Positions 19,835 to 28,384 of a DNA stretch of 64,000 nt are shown in pieces. The notes beneath the pieces are model-generated. The model had not been told where the DNA came from. It saw only the letters and a list, made by a program, of their open reading frames with translations, and made no database searches. Numbering within the stretch: the stretch's first letter is position 1; every line of letters begins with the position of its first letter. This DNA comes from Corynebacterium uropygiale (lineage in GTDB: Bacteria > Actinomycetota > Actinomycetes > Mycobacteriales > Mycobacteriaceae). Location: the NCBI RefSeq assembly GCF_021568315.1, contig NZ_JAKGSI010000004.1, forward strand, positions 62,001 to 126,000, written 5' to 3'. A program made the position numbers and the translations under genes.

Positions 19835-20308
19835 TTAAATGAGTGGAATCCCATAGGCATCACGGTCATAGCCACTGCTCTTGGTGGCCACGAGGAAGAT
19901 GTCCACAATCCACCAAATGACCAAGCCTGTATAGACAATCGCGGGAACGATGAGCGTCCACATTAAGAGACTGGCCAGAACCGCCAGCAGCGGGCGGAGA
20001 ATGCCCCGCTTGAAGTTGCCCAGATAGAAATCGTGCATCGCGATAAGGCCCAGGAAGATCACCAGCAGCAGCGTGGCCACCCAGCTCTTCTGCTCCACCC
20101 AGGCGAGGACATAACCGGGAGCCGGCGGAGCCGTCCACTGGGGCTGCGCCATGGGCTGCCCCGACCATTGCTGCTGATAGCCGGGCTGTGACGGCCATTG
20201 GTGGTACGAGCCCTGGGGCGCTCCCTGCGGTGCTCCCTGCGGTGCTCCCTGGGGCGCCGCGCCCCATTGTTCACCGTTCATCTGACCTTCGTGCGAGCCG
20301 TCTACCAT
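19835..20308 (-). CDS. TM2-domain membrane protein with PQGA repeat tail
   Basis: This 157-residue protein has a Gln/Gly/Pro-rich N-terminus containing four tandem GAPQ units (about residues 13-30) and more Gln/Trp-rich sequence to about residue 65. The C-terminal TM2 domain has two helices with the signature GLIAMHDFYLGNFKRG between them and IVDIFLVATKS near the end. TM2 proteins are small membrane proteins of unknown biochemical role. The ATG at 20308 has AAAGAGG before it. The gene precedes 18816-19757, but 77 bp separate them. Confidence 0.85.
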   Translation of the reverse strand: MVDGSHEGQMNGEQWGAAPQGAPQGAPQGAPQGSYHQWPSQPGYQQQWSGQPMAQPQWTAPPAPGYVLAWVEQKSWVATLLLVIFLGLIAMHDFYLGNFKRGILRPLLAVLASLLMWTLIVPAIVYTGLVIWWIVDIFLVATKSSGYDRDAYGIPLI

Positions 20309-20422
20309 GGGGAGCCTCTTTCTCAGGGTGTGCTGATTGTATTCTCTGTGTTTTATCATCCTTTGCGGACAGCGTTTCCCCTCACTCCCCTGGATAGGGG
20401 AAGCCTCCCGGCCCAGCCACAG

Positions 20423-20452
20423 AAAAAAAGAGCAGGCCCCCTCACCTGCTCT
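20423..20452 (-). terminator. Intrinsic terminator of tRNA-Thr
   Basis: Read on the minus strand, AGAGCAGG, an 8-nt loop and CCTGCTCT form a perfect stem followed directly by a run of T. It begins a few bases after the tRNA 3' end and is a textbook rho-independent terminator. Confidence 0.93.
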
Positions 20453-20456
20453 GCCG

Positions 20457-20529
20457 AGCTGGAGATGGGACTCGAACCCACAACCTACGGTTTACAAGAC
20501 CGTTGCGCTACCAATTGCGCCACTCCAGC
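20457..20529 (-). tRNA. tRNA-Thr (anticodon TGT)
   Basis: The acceptor stem GCTGGAG pairs perfectly with CTCCAGC. The D arm contains AATTGGTAGCG, the anticodon arm is ACGGT-CTTGTAA-ACCGT with anticodon TGT, and the T arm contains GGTTCGAGTCC. No CCA is encoded. The tRNA reads ACA/ACG-type threonine codons. It is divergent from the threonine exporter gene thrE. Confidence 0.96.
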
Positions 20530-20773
20530 ACGGGCGCCCTCTCTGGAGTCTGGGCGCCCTGTGAAGAAGATACCGGACCGTGTCGGCGAAAGTCCACATC
20601 GGCCCTGGGCTGCGCCGATGCCAGGACAATGCCGCCTCGTCGCACGCTCAGCACGCCCGTGCGCCGGCAGCGGCGGGCTCGCGTCCAACCGCGCCCGCGG
20701 ACGCATTAAAGTCGGCTGTGGGCGTTCCCACGCGCACTCGTTTCAGCACCAACCACGAGGAAGTACGACAGCG

Positions 20774-22288
20774 TTGACAGGACTCTTCCACGCTCTGCGT
20801 TCCAAGGCTCGGAGCCAGGGGCACATCGCCACGATCGACGCGGCCAAGGCGGCGCCACCGCCCTCCCCCCTCGCGCCGATTGACCTGACGGATTCTGCCC
20901 AGGTCGCGGGCGTGATGGACATTTCCGCCCGGATTGGGGAGCTGCTGCTGGCGTCGGGAACATCAAACAACGACGCGAAGACGCAGATCCACGCGGTGTG
21001 CTCCGCCTATGGTCTGCACTACGTCCACGTGGACATCACGTTCAACACGATCACGATCTTCACGCATATCGGCACGCACCGACGCCAGCCGGTGACCGTC
21101 TTCCGCGTGGTGCGCGGCCTCACCACGGACTTCTCCAAGCTCAGTGAGGTGGACCGGCTCATCCGCTCGATCCAGGGCGGGGCCACGCCGCCGGAGGTGG
21201 CGGAGAAGATCCTCGATGAGCTCTATGCCAAGCCGGCGACGTACAAGCAGTCGACGTCGATCCTCGGCTGGGGCGTCATGGGCGGCACCGTCTCGGTGAT
21301 GCTGGGCGGCGACGCGATCGTGGGGCTCACGTCCTTCTTCGTGTCCATGCTCATCATGGCGGTGAACTACTGGCTCGATAAGAAGAACCTGCCCTACTTC
21401 TTCCAGAACGTCGTGGGCGGCATGCTCGCGACGCTGCCAGCGGCCGTCATGTACGCCTCGGTGGCGTACTTCGGGGTGCGGATTTCGCCCTCGCAGATCA
21501 TCGCCTCCGGGATCATCGTGCTGCTGGCGGGGCTCACCCTCGTGCAATCGCTGCAGGATGGGATCACGGGCGCGCCGGTGACGGCGTCGGCGCGATTCTT
21601 CGAGACGCTGCTCTATACCGGTGGCATCGTCGGCGGCGTGGGCCTGGGCATCCAGCTCTCGGCGACGCTGGGGATGGCGCTGCCGGCCCTCGAGTCCGTC
21701 GCGCCGCCCAACTTCCAATCCGCGCTGGTGCGCGTAGTGTTCGGCGCGATCGCGACGGGTGGCTTCGCGCTCGCCTGCTATGCGGAGAAGTCCTCCGTGT
21801 GGTTGTCGGCGATCACCGCCGCCTCCGGTTCCGTGTTCTACTACTATGTGCTCTCCCCGCTGGGCACCTCGGGGGTGACCGCGGCGGCGGTGGCGGCCGT
21901 CGTCATCGGTCTGGCTGGTGGTTTGCTCGCCCGGCGCTTCCAGATCCCGCCGGTCATCACCGCCATCGCGGGTATTACCCCGCTCCTGCCTGGTCTCTCC
22001 GTCTACCGGGGGATGTACGCCGCGCTGCATGAGCAGATGCTCGTCGGCTTCACCAACCTCGCGGTGGCCCTCGCGACGGCGTGCGCGCTCGCCGCGGGCG
22101 TGGTACTCGGTGAGTTCATCGCTCGACGCCTGCGCCGGCCCCCGAAGATCAACGCCTATCGCGCCTTCCGGGCGGCGCGTCGCTACTCCTTCCAACAGGC
22201 CTCCCGCGCGAAGCGCGCCCAGGCGCGGCTCACTGGCAGCCGTCGTCGGCCCAAACGCGGCGCTTCCGGTGCTAGTGGCGTAGAATAG
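20774..22288 (+). CDS. thrE: Threonine/serine exporter ThrE
   Basis: This protein of about 504 residues exports threonine and serine using the proton motive force. The N-terminal cytoplasmic half contains VDAAKAAPPPSPLAPIDLTD-like and FSKLSEVDRLIRSIQ stretches that I recall nearly identically in C. glutamicum ThrE (489 residues). The C-terminal half has about ten helices, including LVQSLQDGITGAPVTASARF and TAIAGITPLLPGLSVYRGMY. The TTG at 20774, with AGGAAG about 10 nt upstream, is the best start that gives family length; the frame is open much further upstream through the tRNA, which cannot be coding. Confidence 0.9.
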   Translation: MTGLFHALRSKARSQGHIATIDAAKAAPPPSPLAPIDLTDSAQVAGVMDISARIGELLLASGTSNNDAKTQIHAVCSAYGLHYVHVDITFNTITIFTHIGTHRRQPVTVFRVVRGLTTDFSKLSEVDRLIRSIQGGATPPEVAEKILDELYAKPATYKQSTSILGWGVMGGTVSVMLGGDAIVGLTSFFVSMLIMAVNYWLDKKNLPYFFQNVVGGMLATLPAAVMYASVAYFGVRISPSQIIASGIIVLLAGLTLVQSLQDGITGAPVTASARFFETLLYTGGIVGGVGLGIQLSATLGMALPALESVAPPNFQSALVRVVFGAIATGGFALACYAEKSSVWLSAITAASGSVFYYYVLSPLGTSGVTAAAVAAVVIGLAGGLLARRFQIPPVITAIAGITPLLPGLSVYRGMYAALHEQMLVGFTNLAVALATACALAAGVVLGEFIARRLRRPPKINAYRAFRAARRYSFQQASRAKRAQARLTGSRRRPKRGASGASGVE

Positions 22289-22326
22289 GTGCCCGCAACT
22301 ACCGGCCCACATACGCAGGAGGATCC

Positions 22327-22713
22327 TTGCCGCCCAAGGTCACTGACACTCGTCCCAATCTTGATGCCATGCACGCGGTGGAGGAAGAGACAGCTCGCGG
22401 GGCTCGGCGCATCGTGGCCACCTATGCCGAGGACTTCATGGACGGGGTCACGCTCATGTGCATGCTCGGCGTAGAGCCGGAAGGGTTGTCGCACAAGAAG
22501 GTTGCCGCCGAGTGGGAGGCCGCCCACCCGAAGAAGAGCACCAAGAAGTCCACCAAGAAGAGCTCGAAGAAGTCGACCAAGAAATCGACGAAGAAGAGCA
22601 CCAAGAAGTCCACGAAGAAGTCGACGAAGAAATCCACCAAGAAGTCGACCAAGAAGAGCACCAAGAAAACCACGAAGAAGACCAGCGCGAAGAAAACGAC
22701 GAAGAAGAGCTAA
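22327..22713 (+). CDS. Small protein with long C-terminal KKST repeat tail
   Basis: This 128-residue protein starts at a TTG 5 nt behind a perfect AGGAGG. Residues 1 to about 68 form an ordinary-looking globular segment (HAVEEETARGARRIVATYAE, then MCMLGVEP) of no family I know. Residues 69-128 are a run of twelve near-identical KKST/KKTT tetrads and a short degenerate end, giving a very basic tail. Such Lys-rich tails occur in mycobacterial HupB and histone-like proteins and usually bind nucleic acid, so a nucleoid role is a guess. It sits 38 bp after thrE and ends 29 bp before otsA. Confidence 0.85.
   Translation: MPPKVTDTRPNLDAMHAVEEETARGARRIVATYAEDFMDGVTLMCMLGVEPEGLSHKKVAAEWEAAHPKKSTKKSTKKSSKKSTKKSTKKSTKKSTKKSTKKSTKKSTKKSTKKTTKKTSAKKTTKKS
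22531..22713 (+). repeat. 12-bp in-frame tandem repeat encoding KKST units
   Basis: About twelve near-identical 12-bp units of the type AAGAAGTCCACC or AAGAAGAGCACC encode the tetrads. Alternation of the Ser and Thr codons shows some divergence. Copy number could vary between strains without breaking the frame. Confidence 0.9.
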
Positions 22714-22742
22714 CTGAGCTAACTGAGGGAGGGCTCCGCTTC

Positions 22743-24188
22743 ATGTCGAGCTTTGTCGTCGTAGCCAACCGGCTGCCCGTCGATTCCGTTACCCGCCCCG
22801 ATGGGAGCCACGAGTGGGTTCCCTCCCCCGGGGGCCTCGTCACCGCTCTCAGCCCCGTCCTCAAGGAGCACGAGGGCTGCTGGGTCGGCTGGCCCGGCAC
22901 CACCGATGACACCCACCCCCTCGAGCCCTTCCGCACCGAGGACGTGATCCTCCTGCACCCCGTCTCCCTCAGCGCGACGGACTACGAGGAGTTCTACGAG
23001 GGATTCTCCAACGCCACCCTGTGGCCCCTCTACCACGACCTCATCGTCCCCCCGATCTACGAGCGCACCTGGTGGCACACCTACCGCGAAGTGAACCTCC
23101 GCTTCGCCGAGCACGCGGCCAAGGTCGCAGACCACGGCGCCACCGTCTGGGTGCAGGACTACCAGCTCCAGCTCGTGCCGGGGATCCTGCGGCAGCTGCG
23201 CCCCGACGTGAAGATCGGCTTCTTCCTTCACATCCCCTTCCCCTCCGCGGACCTGTTCCGGCAGCTCCCCTGGCGCGAAGAGGTGGTCCGGGGTCTCCTC
23301 GGCGCCGATGTCATCGGCTTCCACCTGCCCAGCTACGCGAACAACTTCCTCTCCCTCGCCCGCCAGGTGAGCGGCGCCTCCGGCTCCCACACAGGCCAGC
23401 CCGACACGCTCACCGTCCACGGCACCGCCCGGATGCGGGAGCGCAACGCGATCGTCGAGGCCCCCGACGGGCGTCGAGTCCACGTGGCTGCCTTCCCCAT
23501 CTCCATCGACATCGGCTCCATGAGCCAGCCCGACGCGCAGGCCGTGGCGGACATCCGGCGACGGCTCGGCAACCCGCGGCATCTCTTCCTCGGCGTGGAC
23601 CGGCTGGACTACACGAAGGGGATCCTCCAGCGCCTTGAGGCCGTCGAGCAGCTTCTCGAATCCGGCAGCCTCGACCCGGCGGAGACGGTCCTCGTGCAGA
23701 TTGCGACGCCCTCGCGCGAGCGCATCGCCCAGTACCGGAAGGAGCGGCGGCGCGTCGAGGAGGCCGTGGGCCGCATCAACGGGCGCTTCGGGCAGCTCGG
23801 CCATCCGGTGGTCCACTACGTCCACCGCACCGTGCCGAAGTCCGAGCTCTCCGCCTGCTACGCCGCCGCCGACGTCATGCTCGTCACCGCCTTCAAGGAC
23901 GGCATGAACCTTGTCGCGAAGGAGTACGCGGCCATGCACCCCGACGGCTCCGGGGCCCTCGTGCTCAGCGAGTTCGCCGGCGCCGCGGAGGAGCTCCCCG
24001 AGTCCTTCCTCTGCAACCCCCACGACCTGGAGAGCGTGAAGCGCGCCATCTACAACGCCGTCTACACCCTCGAGCACCAGCCCGAGGAGGCCCAGCGCCG
24101 CATGCGCGCCCTCCACACGCAGGTCCACGAGCACGACGTCCAGCTGTGGGCCCGCAGCTTCCTCAGCTTCCTCAAGGAGCCCGCATGA
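22743..24188 (+). CDS. otsA: Trehalose-6-phosphate synthase
   Basis: This 481-residue GT20 glycosyltransferase makes trehalose-6-phosphate from UDP-glucose (or GDP-glucose) and glucose-6-phosphate. SSFVVVANRLPVD is the typical N-terminus. VWVQDYQLQLVPGILR, FFLHIPFPSADLFRQLPWR, LGVDRLDYTKGILQRLEA and AFKDGMNLVAKEYAA cover the substrate-binding motifs. The ATG at 22743 was chosen because similarity begins there and GAGGGAGGG precedes it; the frame is open for about 95 codons upstream, antisense-like. It leads an otsA-lipoprotein-otsB operon. Confidence 0.97.
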   Translation: MSSFVVVANRLPVDSVTRPDGSHEWVPSPGGLVTALSPVLKEHEGCWVGWPGTTDDTHPLEPFRTEDVILLHPVSLSATDYEEFYEGFSNATLWPLYHDLIVPPIYERTWWHTYREVNLRFAEHAAKVADHGATVWVQDYQLQLVPGILRQLRPDVKIGFFLHIPFPSADLFRQLPWREEVVRGLLGADVIGFHLPSYANNFLSLARQVSGASGSHTGQPDTLTVHGTARMRERNAIVEAPDGRRVHVAAFPISIDIGSMSQPDAQAVADIRRRLGNPRHLFLGVDRLDYTKGILQRLEAVEQLLESGSLDPAETVLVQIATPSRERIAQYRKERRRVEEAVGRINGRFGQLGHPVVHYVHRTVPKSELSACYAAADVMLVTAFKDGMNLVAKEYAAMHPDGSGALVLSEFAGAAEELPESFLCNPHDLESVKRAIYNAVYTLEHQPEEAQRRMRALHTQVHEHDVQLWARSFLSFLKEPA

Positions 24189-24664
24189 TGAGCAGCCGCC
24201 GCCTGGCCCTCGTGGCCGCCGCCGCGCTCCCGCTGCCCCTCCTCGCCGCGTGCGCGGAGGACCCCGGCACGGATCCCCTCACCGGCACCGAGTGGCAGGT
24301 GACCAACATCTACCGCGAGGAGGGAGAGCCCAGCAGCCTGCCCCCGACGCTCGCCGGCGCCGTGAAGCTCGTCTTCGGCGAGCACACCCTCGCGGGCAAC
24401 ACGGGCTGCGCCAACATCCAGGCCATCACCTCCTTCACGGCGGATCGCCTGGAGGTCACCGACGTCCACTTCCACCCCGAGGACGGCAGCCCCTGCACCG
24501 GCGCGGATCTCAACGTCCACCAGGCGGTGAGCGACATCCTCCGCAGCGGCCCGCTCACCATCCTCCACCCCTCTGACTCGGAAATGATCCTTCGCGAGGA
24601 CACCGGGCGCCCCAACCCGCCCGCGCTGCGCCTCGCGCGCCCCGTCGACGATCCCCACGAGTAG
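24185..24664 (+). CDS. META/HslJ-like lipoprotein between otsA and otsB
   Basis: This 159-residue protein has a signal peptide ending in the lipobox LLAAC (Cys at about residue 23). After it, LTGTEWQVTNIY and FGEHTLAGNTGCANIQA resemble the META/HslJ fold, with a Cys pair formed with PCTGADLN. It should be anchored outside the membrane. Its ATG overlaps the otsA stop by 4 bp; an in-frame second ATG follows directly. It is co-translated with the trehalose genes, yet its role is unknown. Confidence 0.85.
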   Translation: MMSSRRLALVAAAALPLPLLAACAEDPGTDPLTGTEWQVTNIYREEGEPSSLPPTLAGAVKLVFGEHTLAGNTGCANIQAITSFTADRLEVTDVHFHPEDGSPCTGADLNVHQAVSDILRSGPLTILHPSDSEMILREDTGRPNPPALRLARPVDDPHE

Positions 24665-24675
24665 AAAGCCTCCCC

Positions 24676-25446
24676 ATGACGAGCATCCATGACCTGGCAA
24701 CCACCGCCGAGCTCCTCGTCGTCAGCGATTTCGACGGCACCCTCGCCGGCTTCAACCCCTCCGACATCTACGACGTGCCGATCAGCGAGGAATCCCTCAG
24801 CGCCCTGCGCACCCTCGCCCACCTGCCGCACACCACCGTGGCGGTGCTCTCCGGGCGGCACCTCGGCGGCCTGAAGAAGGTGTGCCCGCTCGAGGCTCCC
24901 GTCCTCTTCGCCGGCTCCCACGGCGCCGAAACCTCCGGCGAGCCCTCCGGGGAACGCGGCCCCGACGAGCAGCAACAGTGCGCCCTCGATGCGCTCGACG
25001 CCCGCCTCGCCGAGATCATCGCCTGGGAGCCCCGCACCTACCTCGAGCGCAAGCCCTTCCACCGGGTCATCCACGTGGCGCCCTTCGTCGACGAGGATCC
25101 CTCGCGCGCGCGGGAGGTCCTCGACGCGGCGCTCGCCGTCGAGCACGAGGGGGTGTCCATGCTGGAGGGCAAGAACATCGTGGAATTCTCCGCGAGCGAG
25201 GAGAACAAGGGCACGTGGATTGCTTCTCACCGGGAGTCCCTCGGGGCGACGGGGGTGCTCTTCCTCGGCGATGACACCACCGACGAGACCGGCTTCCGCA
25301 TCCTCCGCGAGGAGGACCTGGGCGTCAAAGTGGGCGAGGGCGACACGGCAGCCACCGAGCGCGTCGCGGACCGCGACGGGGTGGCCGCCCTACTGAGCGA
25401 GCTCGCCGCCGGCCGCACGCGGTGGGCCGACGGTCTCTCCCGCTAG
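24676..25446 (+). CDS. otsB: Trehalose-6-phosphate phosphatase
   Basis: This 256-residue HAD-family enzyme removes the phosphate of trehalose-6-phosphate. Motif I is VVSDFDGTLAGF (nucleophile Asp at about residue 18), motif II is TVAVLSGR, and motif IV is LFLGDDTTDETGFR. It is the third gene of the otsA operon, 11 bp after the lipoprotein. The last 57 bp overlap the convergent LacI gene. Confidence 0.95.
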   Translation: MTSIHDLATTAELLVVSDFDGTLAGFNPSDIYDVPISEESLSALRTLAHLPHTTVAVLSGRHLGGLKKVCPLEAPVLFAGSHGAETSGEPSGERGPDEQQQCALDALDARLAEIIAWEPRTYLERKPFHRVIHVAPFVDEDPSRAREVLDAALAVEHEGVSMLEGKNIVEFSASEENKGTWIASHRESLGATGVLFLGDDTTDETGFRILREEDLGVKVGEGDTAATERVADRDGVAALLSELAAGRTRWADGLSR

Positions 25447-26520
25447 GAACTGCGTCGGGAGGATCTTCCGCGGGGGCGTGTCCAGGGGGTGCCCGGCGCT
25501 GCGCTCCTCGATGAGCTCGAGGAGAATGCGGCCCGCCGCCGCCCCCTTCTGCTTATTCGGCTGGAGGACCGTGCTGAGATTGCGGTCCACGGCCTGCTCA
25601 ATGCCATCAAAACCGGTCACCGAGAGGTCTCGCGGCACGCTCCACCCACGCTCGCGCGCGTAGGACAGGACGCCGAGCGCCATGGTGTCCGTCGTGCACA
25701 ACACCGCGGTGAGGTCCGGGTGCCGGGTGAGCAGCTCCCGCGCCGCGTCGCGCGTGTTCTCCCGGTTGTTGATGTAGCGGGTGACGATGGGCACCGACCC
25801 CGGGTCAATGCCCGCGCCCGCCAGGACCTCGAGCGCGCCGAGCACACGCGAGCGCTGGAGGTGCAGGTCCGCGTGCTCGACGTCCTGGCGGCTGATGAAG
25901 CCGTCCCGGTCCGTCGCGAAGAGACGGGGGCTGAGGATCCCGATGCGCCGGTGCCCCGCCTCCACGAGCGCCCGCGCGGCCGGCTGGATGGCGGCGTGAT
26001 CGTCGATACCCACGAAGGGAAGCTCCGGGTGGTCCGTCGGCTGATCGCAGAGGACGAGCGGCACGTGGCGGGCCATCGCCGCACGCAGATAGGGGTCATT
26101 CTCCGCCACGGAATAGACGACGAACCCGTCCACCACCGCGGAGTTCACCAGCCGCAGCGCCGCCGCATCATCGTGATAGGAGGAGGGGCCGACGGGCACG
26201 AGCGTGAGCGAGGTGTCCGAGCCATAGGAGGCCTCCGCGACGCCGACGAAGAAGTCCACACTCGCCCGGTCCTCGAAGGCGAAGCTCATGTGCTCCGTGA
26301 GCAGCACCCCCAGCGCCCCGACCTTCCCCGCGCGAAGGGAACGCGCCATGGGGTCCGGCCCCGGGTAGCCCATCCGCTCCGCGGCGGCAAGAATTTTTGC
26401 GCGCAATGCCGCCGATAACTGATCCGGGTGATTATACGCATTGGACACGGTTGTGCGGGATACTCCCAGCTCAGCCGCCACAGATGCGAGAGTGCCACGA
26501 CGAGAGGAGCGCTTTACCAT
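25390..26520 (-). CDS. LacI-family transcriptional regulator
   Basis: This 376-residue regulator has the N-terminal helix-turn-helix TLASVAAELGVSRTTVSNAY followed by hinge-helix sequence and a periplasmic-binding-protein-like effector domain. It contains VGIDDHAAIQPAARALVEAGH and LSVTGFDGIEQAVDRNLSTV. Candidate targets are the trehalose genes or a sugar pathway. The ATG at 26520 is preferred over an in-frame TTG at 26529 because a TAGATT hexamer lies 7 nt upstream, predicting a leaderless mRNA. It overlaps otsB convergently by 57 bp. Confidence 0.9.
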   Translation of the reverse strand: MVKRSSRRGTLASVAAELGVSRTTVSNAYNHPDQLSAALRAKILAAAERMGYPGPDPMARSLRAGKVGALGVLLTEHMSFAFEDRASVDFFVGVAEASYGSDTSLTLVPVGPSSYHDDAAALRLVNSAVVDGFVVYSVAENDPYLRAAMARHVPLVLCDQPTDHPELPFVGIDDHAAIQPAARALVEAGHRRIGILSPRLFATDRDGFISRQDVEHADLHLQRSRVLGALEVLAGAGIDPGSVPIVTRYINNRENTRDAARELLTRHPDLTAVLCTTDTMALGVLSYARERGWSVPRDLSVTGFDGIEQAVDRNLSTVLQPNKQKGAAAGRILLELIEERSAGHPLDTPPRKILPTQFLAGETVGPPRAAGGELAQ

Positions 26521-26544
26521 ACATATCAATCTATCAGCCGCACG

Positions 26545-26561
26545 TTGACAATTATTTTCAA
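26545..26561. promoter_or_regulatory. Zur-like operator between the LacI gene and znuA
   Basis: TTGACAAT (26545-26552), one base, then ATTTTCAA (26554-26561) form a 17-bp palindrome with 7 of 8 positions matched. This resembles actinobacterial Zur boxes (TTGATAATnnTTTTCAA type). It lies 20 bp before the znuA start and 25 bp from the start of the LacI gene. Confidence 0.75.
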
Positions 26562-26580
26562 CACTAGGAAACTTGGCATC

Positions 26581-27669
26581 ATGGCTTTTTCAGATTCCTC
26601 TCAGCGCATTATTCGCGCCGGCGCGGCAGCCTTCGCAGCCGGCTCTCTCTTCCTCGTTTCTGCGTGCAGCGACGGGTCCAGCAGTGACTCCAGCTCCGCG
26701 AGCAGCGAGAACACCTCGGCCTCCGCGTCGGCGGACGGCATCTCCATCGTGACGTCCACGAGCATCTGGGCGGACATCGCCAAGGAGGTGGCCGGCGACG
26801 GCACGAACATCCAGGCGATCGTCACGGGTAACGACGTCGACCCCCACCACTTTGAGCCCAGCGCGGCGGACATCGCTAAGGCGAAGGACGCCGACCTCGT
26901 CGTCGCCGGTGGTGGCGGCTACGACGCCTGGCTCTACCAGGCCGTGGACCAGGACAAGGTCATCCACGCCCTGCCGCTCACCGAGCACCACCATCACCAC
27001 CACGGTGAGGGCGAGGAGGCCCACGAGCACGAGCACTCCCACGAAGGCGAGGAGGCCCACGAGCACGAGCACGAGCACGGCCACTCCCACGAGGGCGAAG
27101 AGGGCCACGAGCACCACCACCACGGTGACCGCGAGGGCGCCGAGACCAACGAGCACGTCTGGTACGACGTCGATGCCCTCATCCAGGTGGCCAACGATGT
27201 GGCCTCCCGCGTGAAGCAGATCGACTCCTCCGCCAAGGTGGACTCTGATTCCATCGACGCCCGCCTGGGCAAGCTGAAGGAGCGTATCTCCAAGCTGCCG
27301 CACCTGCACACCGCCCAGACCGAGCCGATCGCCGACTACATCATCGGCGACTCCGAGATCCACGACATCACCCCCGAGGGCTACCGCGAGTCCTCCCTCG
27401 ACCACGGTGAGGCCTCCGCTGCGGACCTCAAGGAATTCCTCGACCTCATCGACAGCGGTGAGCTCGACTTCCTCATCTACAACCCGCAGACCGAGACCGA
27501 CCTGACCAAGAAGATCCACGACGCCGCGGAGGCCAAGGGCCTGCCGATCGTCGAGATCGCCGAGACCCCCGAGGCTGACCAGAACTTCCTCGATTACTTC
27601 GAGTCCGTCGTCGAGCAGCTGGAGAAGCAGGCCGACGCCGCCTCCCACGGGGAGCAGAAGGCCGCCTAA
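26581..27669 (+). CDS. znuA: Zinc/metal ABC transporter substrate-binding lipoprotein (ZnuA type)
   Basis: This 362-residue cluster A-I binding protein captures Zn2+ (or Mn2+) outside the membrane. The signal peptide ends in the lipobox LVSAC (Cys at about residue 30). VDPHHFEPSAADIAKAKDADLVV supplies the first His ligand, and TNEHVWYDVDAL a second. Between them, about residues 138-185, lies a long His/Glu/Asp-rich loop with several H-rich clusters, typical of zinc- rather than manganese-specific members. AGGAAA precedes the ATG and a Zur-like box lies just upstream. It is the first gene of znuA-znuC-znuB. Confidence 0.93.
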   Translation: MAFSDSSQRIIRAGAAAFAAGSLFLVSACSDGSSSDSSSASSENTSASASADGISIVTSTSIWADIAKEVAGDGTNIQAIVTGNDVDPHHFEPSAADIAKAKDADLVVAGGGGYDAWLYQAVDQDKVIHALPLTEHHHHHHGEGEEAHEHEHSHEGEEAHEHEHEHGHSHEGEEGHEHHHHGDREGAETNEHVWYDVDALIQVANDVASRVKQIDSSAKVDSDSIDARLGKLKERISKLPHLHTAQTEPIADYIIGDSEIHDITPEGYRESSLDHGEASAADLKEFLDLIDSGELDFLIYNPQTETDLTKKIHDAAEAKGLPIVEIAETPEADQNFLDYFESVVEQLEKQADAASHGEQKAA

Positions 27670-27680
27670 CCGAGGGACCT

Positions 27681-28382
27681 ATGCTTCTTGAGTTTCACAA
27701 CGCCGCGGTGCACCCGCTCTGGTCCGACCTCTCTTTCCAGGTCGAGCCGGGCGAGTTCATCGCGGTTCTTGGTCCCAACGGGGTAGGAAAGTCGACGCTG
27801 CTCTCCGCCATCCTCGGCACGCGCAAGCTGAGCGCCGGGAGCGTGAGCCTCAACGCCCGGGTGGGCTTCATCCCGCAGCAGCGGATGTTCCCCCCGGACC
27901 TCCCGCTGCGCGCCCGTGACCTCGTCTCCCTCTCCCTTGCCCACGGCGTGGTGCGAGGGAGGCACGCGCGGCGCCAGCAGGTGGAGGAGGTGCTCGCGAG
28001 GGTCGGCGCGACGGACCTCGCGAAGCTGCGGGTCGGCCGCATGTCCGGCGGGCAACAGCAGCTCATCCGCCAGGCCCAGGCTTTCGCCCTCAACCCCCAG
28101 CTCATCCTCGCCGACGAGCCACTCCTCAGCCTCGACGTCCGACGCCAGCGTTCCACGGTGGACATGCTCCACCGCCACTGCGCCGAGGACGACGGCGCGG
28201 TCCTCTTCGTGACGCACAGCATCAACCCTGTGCTGCAGGTCACCACGCGGGTGCTCTACCTCGCCCCGCACGGGCATGTGCTCGGCACGGTGTCGGAGGT
28301 CATGCGCTCGGAGGTGCTCTCTGAGCTGTATGGCACGCAGGTGCACGTCGTCGAAGTCGATGGCCGAATGGTGGTGATCTAA
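27681..28382 (+). CDS. znuC: Zinc ABC transporter ATPase
   Basis: This 233-residue ATPase has Walker A GPNGVGKST, signature MSGGQQQ, and Walker B LILADEPLLSLD. It lies 11 bp after znuA and 2 bp before the permease gene. It energises zinc import by the ZnuA-ZnuB pair. Confidence 0.94.
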   Translation: MLLEFHNAAVHPLWSDLSFQVEPGEFIAVLGPNGVGKSTLLSAILGTRKLSAGSVSLNARVGFIPQQRMFPPDLPLRARDLVSLSLAHGVVRGRHARRQQVEEVLARVGATDLAKLRVGRMSGGQQQLIRQAQAFALNPQLILADEPLLSLDVRRQRSTVDMLHRHCAEDDGAVLFVTHSINPVLQVTTRVLYLAPHGHVLGTVSEVMRSEVLSELYGTQVHVVEVDGRMVVI

Positions 28383-28384
28383 AC

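Noticed and set aside
20198..20773. Upstream extension of the thrE frame across the tRNA-Thr
   Set aside because: The extension crosses a tRNA and its terminator and has no ThrE similarity; the TTG at 20774 gives the family length.
26985..27135. His-rich codon run in znuA as a possible repeat array or CRISPR
   Set aside because: The CAC/GAG-rich stretch is in frame inside znuA and encodes the known metal-binding loop; there are no spacers.
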